Assembly: GCA_035041965.1 (NCBI GenBank)
Contig: JAPYMA010003028.1
Span: 78,820-142,819 of the forward strand
DNA from: Anisakis pegreffii
Taxonomy: Eukaryota; Nematoda; Chromadorea; Rhabditida; Anisakidae
DNA length: 64,000 bases
Direction: 5' to 3'
Every line of letters begins with the position of its first letter. Positions within the stretch are counted from its first letter, which is position 1. Position numbers and translations under genes: made by a program. Under the pieces are notes generated by a model. That model did no database searches and was not told the DNA's origin. It was given only the letters and a program-made list of their open reading frames with translations. Below are positions 1 to 11,889 of this stretch, one piece after another.

Positions 1-305
1 TTGAAAATAATCTTTCGTCACTCAAATCATTTCTGAATTGAAAGCCTAAACTTGATACGCTATCTATCCTACATCTAGAAAGTAATCTATAGAAGTTCAG
101 AATCATTTCAGAATTGATACATAAAACATTTTCATTCAATCATATCAGGAAATAAACGAATCAAATCAAGAGAACATTCGGAATGAAATCTTTGGAAATA
201 ATTTTGGAACGACTCAAAAAACATAAAAGATTGGTTATGAAAAGCTCGTAAAAATTGATGAATCCACTCCATATAGGCAAGATAAACACTGTATTATTAT
301 TATAC
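1..305. other. Intronic sequence of the minus-strand metallophosphoesterase
   Basis: Exon 4 of the metallophosphoesterase ends at 306 with a GTATAA donor. No further coding motif or acceptor that I can defend is visible before the window edge, so this is read as part of intron 4. Confidence 0.55.
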
Positions 306-1426
306 CTGAACAAAACTGATCGCGTCCAATCCCAAAGCTTCTGCTTCGAATGAATTCGAAAAACTATTGGAGAATCTGTTCATCGAATACGGCATAATCA
401 TTTGCTCCTCGCCACCAATATCGTTATCACCAGGCACATAGATTCTCTTCAAACAAAATTTAAAAAAAACAAAATTAATTTATTACGATTACATAGCTGA
501 ACATGGATGAAAACGTTTCCAAAACAAATCCTATTCAGTAACCTCAGATCTCGAGTCGTTAACGGAATTCAAGTTTCACTTAAAAAATTACCTGAACAGG
601 CTTGTCAATGCGGAATATGGCGTTGAATCTTTCCAGCGTGCGGTCAAAGTCAACCTTGGAAGCATGCACACCCTCATCCATCAGATCACCCAAAAACAGA
701 ATCAAGTCCGGGTCGCAAGCCGTCAAGGCACGTTCGAATCCCATCCGCAAGTATCTGGAAAATACTTTCGTTTAGACAAATACATATATGCGGCGAAAAA
801 GCTTCAACAGAACACTGCTTCATGCTGATACTCGAAGAGAATCGACTACAACTGCATGTGAGGAGAATTGATTCAATTCATTTGAAGTAAACTGAGAGCA
901 AATGAAGACAACTGCCTCAGCTAAACGAGACTGAACTGTCAGAATTAGGAGCAGTCAGTGAGCAACTGCATTTACTACCGAAAATTACAGATGAGAAAAA
1001 TTATACCGATCGGAATCCCATCTTGTCAAACTGGAGAACGGCGTTGGCTCACGAGTATATCCAATCAGTTGGGGATCAGCCACGATCAAGAAACGAACTG
1101 CGTTTTGACTGGACGAATTCCCATCAATATCCCACGTTTTCTCACACCAAACCCAAGAAATCCATTCATTCCTAAGACCTCGTTCAACCCATTATAAACA
1201 TCTTCATCCACTGGATAAAAGGTTGCTTTTACAGATCCTTCAAGCTCTCAAACTATGACCGGAAAGCTATGATCGGAAACATGAAATTGGAAATAATTCT
1301 AGAAACAACAACTAACCATATCACCGCAGCAAGCAGCACCAAAATTGGAAGCAATCCTTTGCGATGTTTTAAAGAGCCGATTGATCTCCGAAAAATGCGT
1401 GGAGTAATAGGGCGATGAACAGGCAT
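306..1426 (-). CDS. MPPE1: Metallophosphoesterase, MPPE1/PGAP5 (Cdc1-like), 5' part of gene
   Basis: Four exons on the minus strand: 1426-1317, 1171-1007, 754-592, 446-306. They join in frame (110+165+163+141 bases, 193 codons) and the gene runs off the window start. The N-terminus begins MPVHRPITPRIF, a basic stretch followed by a hydrophobic segment (LLPILVLLAAVIW) that would be a signal anchor. Metallophosphoesterase metal motifs follow in order: VADPQLIGY (D-x-Q/H site), FLGDLMDEG (GDxxDEG) and VPGDNDIGG (GNHD-like). In vertebrates this family removes an ethanolamine phosphate from GPI anchors in the secretory pathway. That role is inferred from the family; the fold assignment rests on visible motifs. 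The GDND form in place of GNHD is a variation. The ATG was chosen because it precedes the basic-plus-hydrophobic N-terminus. The start of exon 2 at 1171 is inferred from reading frame. Confidence 0.78.
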
Positions 1427-2992
1427 CTGATCATATCCTGAAGGCAGAAATGACGCGAATCCATTGAATCAAACTGCAAACCAACTGGAAAGATGCAAAT
1501 GAGCTATGAAATGAAACAAGTTCACATATTTAGAATAACGTTTGAAACCCACTCAGTCATGTTAGAGAAGCATTTCTTCAGTAAAACTAACGTGAGCAAT
1601 CATTCGGCGTCATGAAAACTCAATAAAACAATTCAGCGTCAAGAATTTCCAACACAACCGCACGAAAATCAAAAAATTCTTGAACTACTCACCTTAAGAC
1701 GTTCATCGCTTGTTCTAGGAAACTAATCGAAAAGGAAACTTGCGCATTGTTAGCGCAAGACGAATCGCCATGCCTAGAGATGGAGATGAAGAAATCGCTC
1801 GTTACGTCTTTACTAATCGCTAAAAACCCAAGGATATCGCAAAAACTATGTAAGTTCTCTTTTGCATTGCAGAGAACTGTGCGAGTTCTCTTCAATGCTA
1901 AAATTTAATAAACAAGGAATTTTGTTTTCAATAACGAACCTCTGTTCACTGAACTGTCTGATCTGAATAGTGATGTCTCTATTCCAATTAAGCTATTCTA
2001 TTCCTGTTCTGTTCTTCAATGTTGGTGATTATCATACCCCCAAACCCTCTGTTTTCTTCCAACCATCACGGTCAAAAGTTGTCAACTACCTTCGTAGACA
2101 ATCTTCTCTCACCCGAAATAATCTGCATTTTGCAATGCAAATGTCAAGAAAACACATTTCGAACCCCGATTACCATAACTTTTATTGTGTCACTTTTCTG
2201 ACTGGCGAAACAGAATGGAACAGTTAGAACAGTATAGCACAGTTTAAGGGAACAGTTCGCAAATATAGAAGGAACAGTTTGGAAAAGAACAGAGCCCTTT
2301 TTGAGCCGAAAAGAACAGAATAGAATAGTTTTCAAAAACGTGGTATACAGACAACACTAGTTCCGAATAATAGCTCTTGAAGAAAGTCAGAGTTCAATGA
2401 GGAAATGCAGAAATTTGCCTTGATATGAGCATATCACTGGAACTGTTCCATCCATTTCAACGTGAAACATAAGTACGAGTCACTGATCAAGATGAACGAT
2501 ATCTGCCTCGTCAGGATACTGTATTGAGCAATTAGAGATATGATCGATCGGAGGTGCAGTTTTCTATCCAGAGCACACCATTTCCTGTCAGAGCAATTCA
2601 AAAAACGATCAGCTGTCGGAAGTTCCCAGGGAAAACTCGTCGAATACAAACCAGTACGTTCGGAATTGTGTGACCAATGGGAAAGGAATTTCGATGTTCG
2701 ACGAAATCAAAAACAACTTCTCACGTCATTGAACATAATGTAATAATTTGGAAAGGAGGAAATGATTAATTGCTTTGAAGACAAGGTTTTGTTTTTGCAC
2801 TGTTGATGGTATATGGTGTTCACTGGTTCGGCACCATATCGATGCACTCACTGGTTCAAATGTTATGAAAGTGTTTGAAGTAAGGCGATTGCGAAAAAAC
2901 TGGTATTTATGAACGAATGAAGTCAACAAATTCACTGAATTTCGTCTCATCATTCGTCGCAAAACCTTTCCACTCATTGTTGAAAAGTCAAA
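1427..2992. other. Divergent intergenic region with AACAG-rich simple repeat
   Basis: Separates the minus-strand metallophosphoesterase from AP1 on plus, so it should hold both promoters. No gene is visible. Around 2206-2330 there is a loose run of short GGAACAGTT / AGAACAG units. I see no clear TATA box. Confidence 0.5.
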
Positions 2993-5900
2993 ATGATACG
3001 ACGCAACAGTGTTGTCCTTTTCGTGGTTTTCATTTGTTATTTTATCAGTTTGAGTGATTCATTCGTGAGGTTGGTTTCCATTTGAATTCATTGCAATTAT
3101 CTCATAATTAGTACTTACTTTCGTTTATCCATCAAAGCTCAAATGTTTTCAAGGTAAAATGGTGAAGAGTTGCAGAGCTGCAATCAGAACGCTTTTGCGG
3201 AAAATGAATAGTTTAATAGAGCTCACGAAGTTCTGAATGAACTGATTTGTAGAAATGTGAAGTGGTTAAATGAATAATTGATCAATTGTGAACAAATTGT
3301 ACGCATTCGAGACAAGGCGTTCTCGTTTCAGAGTGCCCGTGTTCAGAAACACGAACAGACAGGTTCGGAATCGGCAACGATTCCAGACGAAAGCAATTGC
3401 TGCTTTTCTGGTTTTCAAATATAGTGGAGGAGGTGGGGGTGGTTGGCCGCCTATGGGACCGTTTGGGCCGGTCGGCGCGGGTTATGGGCCAGGGCCAGGG
3501 CAAGTTGGAGCTTGGGCACCTGGTGGCGGCACTGGAGCGTTTGTTGAGGGCTTGAATGATTACGAGAATTTACAATATACTGGACCGATTACAATCGGAA
3601 CTCCGCCACAGTCGTTTACAGTAGGTTCTTGTGTGGGTGGATTGATTTTGGGTCAGATTCGTTCGCTTTCGCTGTTTGCATCGAAATCATTTTGAAGTGT
3701 GTTCGCCGAATAAGTGAACTTTGAATTTGTGTGTCGATCCAAAGAGAAAATTTATAAATTGCTACAAAACAATAACGAAGCTTTTAGCATTGATGAGAAT
3801 TGCAATGTTCTTCGATTCGATACCATCATCAATGTCACAGTTTTTGCTAGTCCATAACCATTTGAATGATTTTACCATTTCGTCTGTTATTTCCTTGTCA
3901 CTGGAGAGAAACTGAAATGAACGAAAGCAAACTGTCAATATTGACGGAACATTTTAACTGATAGTGAACATCAAGGTGCTCTTCGATACTGGCTCATCGA
4001 ATTTATGGGTTCCATGTGAAGGATGTAGATCGGCTGCATGTACAAATCATAATCGATTCCGTTGTGATCAGTCTGCCACTTGCATTGCCACTAGAGATCC
4101 ATTCCATATCAAATACGGCACCGGATCGATGTCTGGTCATGTGGATCTCGATACTGTTTGCGTACGTGACATTCATTGATGACAGACTTTTTCTCTTCAC
4201 TGGACTAATCGTTCGTGAAAATAATATACGAAATCGAATCTGCCAAGAAGAACCTTGATTAAAGGAGGTACTAAATCCAGAGACTTCGACCAAACGCTTG
4301 ACGCAAAATTTTGTGAACTATGTAATGCAATGAGCAGTTAGCTTGCTCTTAAAATGTGAATCAATTTGTAAGCAAACTCACTGCTGACATTACAAATAAG
4401 CCGAGTTAAATCACTTTCATGAATAAAATGAAATTAATTGCCAGCTCTAATCAGCGATGATTCCAGTTTAGCGGTGCTGGACTATGTACAGATCGAAATC
4501 AAGGATTTGCGTGTGCTAGACACGAACCGAAGAGTGTATTCAATGTAAGATCATTTTCGATTATATCTTCAGATCACTGTTTTGATCTTCAGATGATTCT
4601 TACTTGAAAGTTACATTTCTCAATGCTTTCATTTACGACTGTTTATACGGGCGACATCCATATGACGAAACTGAATTTGATTTGATATTTCACTGAATAG
4701 ACATACATGAGTAAGCGAGTATGGTCTTTGTTAAATGGTCATCTAGCAAATCAGCTGCAATGAAACGATGAATCAACCCGGAAACGAATGCACAATATGA
4801 TGGGATTTGAGGCGATTTTGTGAACTATTCATTGAAATTTAGACTCGTAAAGATGAACAAATTTATATGAATCCTCTTCAAAATCTAGTTTCATGTGCAA
4901 ACCTCTGAGGGAATGCTATTCATACAAGCTATCGTATCAATGCTTATGTGTGGATAAATCAAAGTTCACATTTCAGTCAGCCATTTTCGATGGTATTTTG
5001 GGAATGGCATGGGATTCGATCTCGGTAGACGCTATTCCACAGCCACTCGATCAAATTATGGCGAGTCCGTTCTGTGAGCAACCAGTTTTTGCGTTTTGGT
5101 TGAGTCGTAATTTGAACTCTCAGCAAGGTGGTGAAATCACGATTTGCTCGATAGATCCAAGCAGATTTCAAGTCAGTAATTTGATTCACATTCTGTTTTT
5201 ATTGCACTTGGCTATTGCTGGTTTGTTGAGGACCGAAATCTCTCAGAATCAGCATTTCCCAACTGAACATATTGAATACTTTTCTATGAGTATCGACTTG
5301 AATCAATTAGAATTTTGATGATTTAGGGTCCACTGATTTGGGTACCGTTGCTAGTGCAAAGCTATTGGCTAATCCAGTTGGATGCAGTGACTGTGAACGG
5401 TGTGGTCGTGTCGAATTCGATCGGTGCTGCGGTTGATACGGGAACGTCGTTGATTATTGGACCAACGAATGCCGTTAATCAGGTTTTTTTGGACAAAATC
5501 TTATAATTGTTAACAAGTGATATTGCAGCTATCTGATTTTTGTTGATGTATTCTTTCAAATATTCCAAAATTTAGTTGAGTACATGAGAAATTTCATTTT
5601 TCGAATTTTGCTTAATAACGATTTGTAAACGAGTGGTATTGCAGCTGTTCAGTCAAATTGGTGTATCACAAGGCAATGATGGCAATAATAATCTTGATTG
5701 TTCTCTACAAAATTCATTACCCGATGTGGTGTTCACTTTTGCTGGCATGGATTTCATCCTGTCATCAAGTGATTATATCATACAGGTTACCGTTGCCACT
5801 TCATGGTTATTCAGTTAGTTTGAACTGGAACTCGAAAGACATTGACATGTTCATCGAGAGAAATCCTACGCGAATGTCTTTGCTATACCGAAAAAAAATG

Positions 5901-6215
5901 CTCTGAAGAGGCCTTAGCCTCCTCATAAAATCTTACATCTTACGATTCATAGATATTCATTACATCTTACATCTTACGTCTTAATAGATATTCAAATCTT
6001 GCGTCAGCGAACATTTTTGAATATATATTCACTTCTGGAACATGATCTCACTCAAATTTCAGTTCGATGACGGCACCTGCACAGTAGCATTTGACGGCGG
6101 TGATCCAACCGCATCAACAGGACCCATATGGATACTAGGCGATGCTTTCATTGGTCGATTCTATACAGTATTCGATCGTGGTAATGCGCAAGTGGGATTC
6201 GCTAATGCGGTTTGA
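2993..6215 (+). CDS. AP1: secreted pepsin-like aspartic protease with Gly-rich propeptide
   Basis: Eight exons: 2993-3069, 3332-3620, 3976-4161, 4467-4544, 4977-5171, 5327-5482, 5645-5785, 6063-6215; 424 residues. Residues 1-25 form a signal peptide ([17 protein letters not shown]). The first catalytic motif is [12 protein letters not shown] (Asp about 126), the flap is YGTGSMSG, then [11 protein letters not shown], the second motif is VDTGTSLI (Asp about 312), and the WILGD motif lies in the last exon. All key residues of a two-lobed A1 protease are present, so it should be an active endopeptidase, secreted or lysosomal. The propeptide differs from its neighbours: exon 2 encodes about 35 residues rich in Gly and Pro (from 3421) between the basic segment and the start of the mature domain. 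Cysteines CEGC..AC..C..C in exon 3 match the array. The nearest acceptor-like AG before the ATG is weak. Confidence 0.9.
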
Positions 6216-7651
6216 TTAGAGCAGTGGAATACCGGAGAGGCGGCAGTTTGAAGCTTATACTTGAAAATATTGAACATGAGCTAATATGTGAAATTTTCAT
6301 CATCGATACTGAATGAACATTTTCAAGATGACTGATTTGGTTTGCTTTCATCGAAACTGATTTAAACATTTCATTAGTTAGCTGCAGTTAAAACCCAAAT
6401 GAATTATTAGCAAAGGTACGTGTAATTGAAGAGTTTTCCATTTGACAGCTAGTAAATGATCCATTGTACACCATGACATATAATAGTTTGAATGATTTGA
6501 TTGCTCATGTTCGGAGTTATTCCAACTGCGATCACAAATCTGCTGATAATTTATGAGATCAAGCTAAAGAACAACCCAGGACATCAGAATAGCTCCATCT
6601 TCATTCAGTGGTAATCTCCCTTTGGAGAGTATTTGTAGATTTGGGTATTTTCATGGATCATAGCAAATATGTTTATACAGACACGAGTATACGATTATGG
6701 CCATGTTCAAACATTTGACTTTCATTAAAGTAACACTGCAATCTCATAAATTTCGATACATTGGAAGTTATCCGGTGCATGCAACAAGCATGATCTGAAT
6801 CGATCAGCAAAAGTCCGATATCGCATAGTACCTGAACAGAGGATGACCTGAATCATCAAGAAAAAGCGTTCAACCTCATTTTATGAATCAGTGATCTACT
6901 CCCTGAAAGATTTGATGCTATTTTGAGACAGATATGAATTCGCAATGTTAGCTTGCTTACGGCTCCATTGTCACCTGCACAAACGAGCACCACTAACAGA
7001 TGTTCAATTGAATTCGAAAGTGTTTATTTGAATCGTAACAGAGAGTGCAAGGCATGTATCTGATTAAAATGTAAATAATGGTCTCAAAAAATACGTTGGA
7101 TAGTCCCTTTTGTGAAACCATGAACAGCTTGGGTACACAATAAACGTACTATCAACTCACTCCAATTCATGTATGCCAGATTTCATAACATCATGAAAAA
7201 AGATAGCTTGTTATTGAATTTCTGGCGGTTGTAACCATCGCTTGGTGCAGATTGTCTGTGAAACGCTGTCCCCTGGCTTTATGAAATCCGTTTGGCAGCA
7301 GCTGAGTGCAATAGACATGACTGATACTACTGCGATGGTGTATGATGAAATCGATCAATTATTCATGATGTATTCTGCGATGAAATATCAGCAGATTTGT
7401 TTCAGATTCTTTAACGAGTGTTTTAATAACATTGAAAATTTCGAATTTGAACGAAGTAGAGCAACTTGAAGATTACTGGTGATAAGGATAGTAGTAATTA
7501 CATCAACATCACGGACGCTGAACAAAGAATCTGAAAAATCGAATGAAATATATGATAACAAAGACTTATTCTAACATGATACAAGGAATTATGCAATATC
7601 TGATATTAGAATTAATTATTTTTGATTGATCACCATCGTTTAATTCGATCC
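6216..7651. other. Intergenic region between convergent AP1 and AP2
   Basis: Holds the 3' flanks of AP1 (plus) and AP2 (minus). An AATAAA lies at about 7138. No coding exon, RNA gene or repeat is recognisable. Confidence 0.5.
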
Positions 7652-10600
7652 TTACTGAACAGGCAGGGCGAATCCTACTCGTTTATTTCCAATATCGAAG
7701 ATTGTGTAGAGAAATTGAAGGAAAGCATCGCCAAGATTCCAAAATGAACCATTTTGTTGTCCAATACGCAATTGACACTGTCCGTTCGGTATCTGGAACA
7801 AGGATATCACCCACAGGCGCGTGACAATTCGCATGAGAAACATGTTTGTTTTGAGGAAATTTCAGCCAGTTCACATGAAAACGTTCACTTTGGGCAAATT
7901 CATTGCATCATTCAAAGTAACCTCAAGCTCTAACGATACAAACTGAAACACTGTTGCCCTAAAAACTTTTTTCATAACTGTTATGGCTCTGACTTTTTTT
8001 GGAAATTTTCAAGGGACCATGTCTTCCGTTGTCATCAAAACGATAGAACAAATGAAGAGCAGCTCACCCGCCAAGCATAATGAACGGCGGCTAAGTCAAA
8101 AGCGAAATCTGTGAAAACGATATGAAGCGTTGGTAAAGAAAGTAGTCTTGAGCAATTCATAATAAACATTCCCTGGTCGTCTTGTGTGACATTTCCGATC
8201 AACTGAAGCACCTTAAAATAGTCTTTCTGATTATGAAGTGAATGAATACTGCATTTGTTTCCAATTAAAATTGCCACATGCAGGCTCGGCATACTGAAGG
8301 AAATATCCTCGGTAATATACATCTATCGTTGATTAAAGAATCGAGTGGATTGCATTGCTTAAGCGATAAGATCCGTGTTTTCAAAAAAAGGTCAGGCTCA
8401 AGGATAGCGTAGCTGTGAGGAAATTGCACCGACCTTCTGGAATTGCATTTTTGGCATTAGTATGTGCGATGTTCCCGTATCAACAATAGCGATTGTCTGA
8501 TGATCAAGCCGATGATCACCAAAGTCAACTTCTTTGATGCGGACCATCCAATATCTCGAGTCTTCTACTTCAGCCCAATGTATCTGGCCCTGAACGTTCC
8601 AAGTGAATGAATCGAAAGTTGCCCAATGGAAGTGGAACAACACATTTGAGGTGATGAATGTGCTCAAAATTTTTACTATCTAGCACAATGGTTCTGATAG
8701 AGGTGAAATTACCTATTTTGAATAATATAGAGATGTCAAAGGGCTTTTGGAGTGGGTCGGAAAATTAGTATTCCGTGCAGTTTTATGTTATGATAGAATT
8801 CTCCTATTTTCTGAGCATCATTAGGTCGTTTGAACAGGATTTTCATTCTTTTCCGAGCTGTTATAATCACACTCATAACTTTTATCACCAAAATTGTTAT
8901 CTTCTGCTAATTTCTCATTCATTTCACTCAACAATTAAAGTCAAATTCTCATTCTGTCAAATACACTCTATAATTGAACATTTGACTGTCGCATGTTGTT
9001 GAGCAATAATACTCGATTGCTGTACCGTTGATTTCGGCTGTCAACACTCATCAACGCATGCAGTAAATACTGTATGCTACAGAATGAGAAGTTAATTGGA
9101 ACTGAGAAGTGAAATGAAACGAAGTGAATGAGAAAAACAAATCAATAGAACGATATTCGCATGTGATAGCTATGAGAGCGAATACAACACGTCTAAAAAG
9201 AATGAGAATTCATCTAAATCATTTCGAAGTGAGCGTGTCACAGACAATAGCTTTTCATGCGATCATAATCGATTGCAATAATGAGCAACACGACGGTCTA
9301 GAACACTAATTTCTTTCACGCCGCTGAGAAACTTCCGGACTGGTTTTCCATTTGTTCCTGACATTACAGAAATAGCGTTTTTTCCAAAAGTGTGCAAAAA
9401 AATTTTGTTTCAAAATGATCGAGAACGAGCACACCTCATAAAGTGCATCATCAATACCACAGAGGATCAGTTCATCGTTGCCCGCAGAAGATGCGTTTTG
9501 GTTAATCCAGAATGAGAATATCGATTGCGGACAATCTGGCCAAGCGAACACTTGACTCCACACTTGAGAGATATTGTTTTGAGCAAGCGGATCCTGTCCC
9601 ATACCAAGAACACCATCGAATGGTAGAGCCTACGCTGGTGAACCATAACTATTTAAAAGCCCTTTAGATTTCCTCTGTCCGCTATTTTTGAAGGTTTTAC
9701 CCGGTGGCCATTATAAACATGGAAATTATTCGATTTATCTCTGCCATCAAGGGTTTGAAAATTTTGGTTTTTATTTTTCAAGTGATCATGAGTTGATTTC
9801 ATTTCCACGATTCCATGAATTATTTCCAGTGTTGATTGATGCTTTTGAGAGAAAAAACTGAGAACAGTTAGCTAAATTGAGCTAAATTTTCGAAACTGTT
9901 GACAGAAATGCACTTTTAGTGAAGCATTGAAGACAGCTGAATACGACTCGAGAAGGCGAGAAAGCTGTATCAATGAATGTAATGAAATTTTGAATTCATC
10001 TGTATACAATAGCAAAAACATTTTCATGAGGTCTTTTTTTGGAGAATTGAATGCAGCTGAAGTGTAAGAGTGAAAAAATACAATGAATTCATCGCCAGGT
10101 CCTTGCTCGATACACGAAAAACCTTGCAAGGCATTCGTGCATAATCGCTCTTGTGGAAGGTTACCAAGCTGTAAATTTGACTGATGAGTAAATGGTGGTT
10201 GAATTAGAAGATTCAGTTGATTCAGTTCGATTGCTGATTCAAGATCCAGTTCAATTGCTCAGTTATTCAGTTAATTCGTTCAGTAAGCTGGACAAGTGAA
10301 CTGAATTCGTTGACCGGTTTTATGGTTAATAATGAAATTAATTGATTTCATAAACAATTTATCAGAGGAATTCAGAACGTGATTGATTTGGCATTCTTTT
10401 TTTGAGTTCATTTGCATGAACAAAGAATTTTTCGCACAACAAGAAAGAGCATGAGAGGTCAGCATAAAAATTATTTTTATGGCTTGAATTGTTGATAATA
10501 TAAATCGAAATTTCTGAATTCGTTCAGGTTGGTGCTGACTTGAAATTGCGCGTTGATTTATTCAGTATTGAATGAAGTGGATTGGAACAAAAAGTAAATT

Positions 10601-11889
10601 TTCGGAATTTTTTGTCCAAAAACGTACACAGACAGTATCGTTGAGGACATGACCACGCACAGCACCCGTTCCATAGATGAGACGAAATGGGGATCGCGTA
10701 TTTTCGCAAGTGTATGAAGCAGTGCAGTTGAACTGATTATGAACAGAGCAATGTACGTTCGAATACGGGCATGTCGAGCATGGAACCCATAGATTTGACG
10801 AACCCGTGTCAAGTTGTACCTTCAATTTTGAAGTTTCGACTAAAAGTTCGAGGCAACTTGGTGTTTCGATTCCATCAGAAGCTTCATAGCACGAAATTCT
10901 GGTTCTCCAAAAACGCACGTATCATTAAACGAATGAGTGGCTGATTGGATTTCAAATTTGTTGATCTTTCAGAGGGATTAAATATCTGAACATAAGTCAG
11001 TGAACCAACCCCTGTACTTATGTCCAATCTCTATTTAAGGTCGGGATCGGTAGTGAACCCGTGAAGTTACTGAAGTTATAGGATTTTGATCAGGATGAAA
11101 TAGATCGAAAGAATTTTCAAGGAGAAGTCTTAACTTCAATGGATTTCGACTATGGAAATATCATTCGGGTGATGCTCATCGAATAAATTGCATCGCGGAT
11201 ATGTGAAGGCACACTGCGAGCAGGTGTACAACGCATAATGCATAAAAAATAACCAAGAAATTCTGTGGCGGTATGCCAATAGTAATGTTCACCAGATATG
11301 CATAAAACGGTAACCCTATTAAAGGCTTGCTTATGACCTCTCCAGATATCAAGTTCTGCTCCAGATCGAGTCTTTCGACTTTGTCATGAGCCTCCATTCT
11401 TGTTCTTGGTACGCTCACTCGGGTGAGTGCTACTCTGAAAACATTTCGTTAGCTATCATTAAGTAGATCAAATCAGCACCACTTACACTACCATCGTTTT
11501 CAGAAATGCTGTATGATTCAGTTATTCAATCACTGGAAAATTCATATTCAGGTCACCATGACTGTTGATAAAATCACAAGAAAAGAATATCCGTCTGATT
11601 ATGGTTCATTAAACTTCAATAAAACGAACCGCGATTGCTTAAGTAAAAGTCGAAGAAGGCATTTCTCGTTTAAAAATTGGAATGTGTTTTCTATTTAGTC
11701 AAAATAATCATTTGCAGTTGCATTGTAGTAACAGCATAATTTTTGCAATTCTGCATAATTGACATGTTACTAATATTATGATTGCTATTATTGGTATATT
11801 TCATACTTACTGTCATACCTGTGCAATGCATCCACAGTGCACATCAACAACGTTTGCAGAATGAAAAGAAATCGAATGGTTGGCCACAT
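7652..11889 (-). CDS. AP2: secreted pepsin-like aspartic protease, inverted in the array
   Basis: The only array member on the minus strand. Eight exons: 11889-11819, 11434-11254, 10819-10628, 10168-10082, 9629-9435, 8589-8434, 8211-8068, 7792-7652; 388 residues. The signal peptide starts MWPTIRFLFILQTLLMC. The propeptide is short and ends in ITIGIPPQNFL. Catalytic motifs are [12 protein letters not shown] (Asp about 88), flap [19 protein letters not shown] and VDTGTSHIL (Asp about 279). The last exon has FWNLGDAFLQF in place of WILGD, so the usual hydrophobic-hydrophobic-Gly position carries N-L-G. Both catalytic aspartates, the flap tyrosine and frame are intact, so an active enzyme is likely. 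It is among the more divergent copies, and its introns (up to about 850 bases) are longer than in most others. The start was chosen for its signal peptide; no close upstream acceptor AG is seen. Confidence 0.87.

Noticed and set aside
958..1197. 79-residue plus-strand frame at 958-1197
   Set aside because: Lies antisense to exon 2 of the metallophosphoesterase, which has the recognisable VADPQLIGY motif.
3976..4161. DTG motif as retroviral or retrotransposon protease
   Set aside because: Each full-length gene has two DTG-type motifs, a signal peptide and eight introns, which is the cellular two-lobed A1 family; no reverse transcriptase or LTR is seen.
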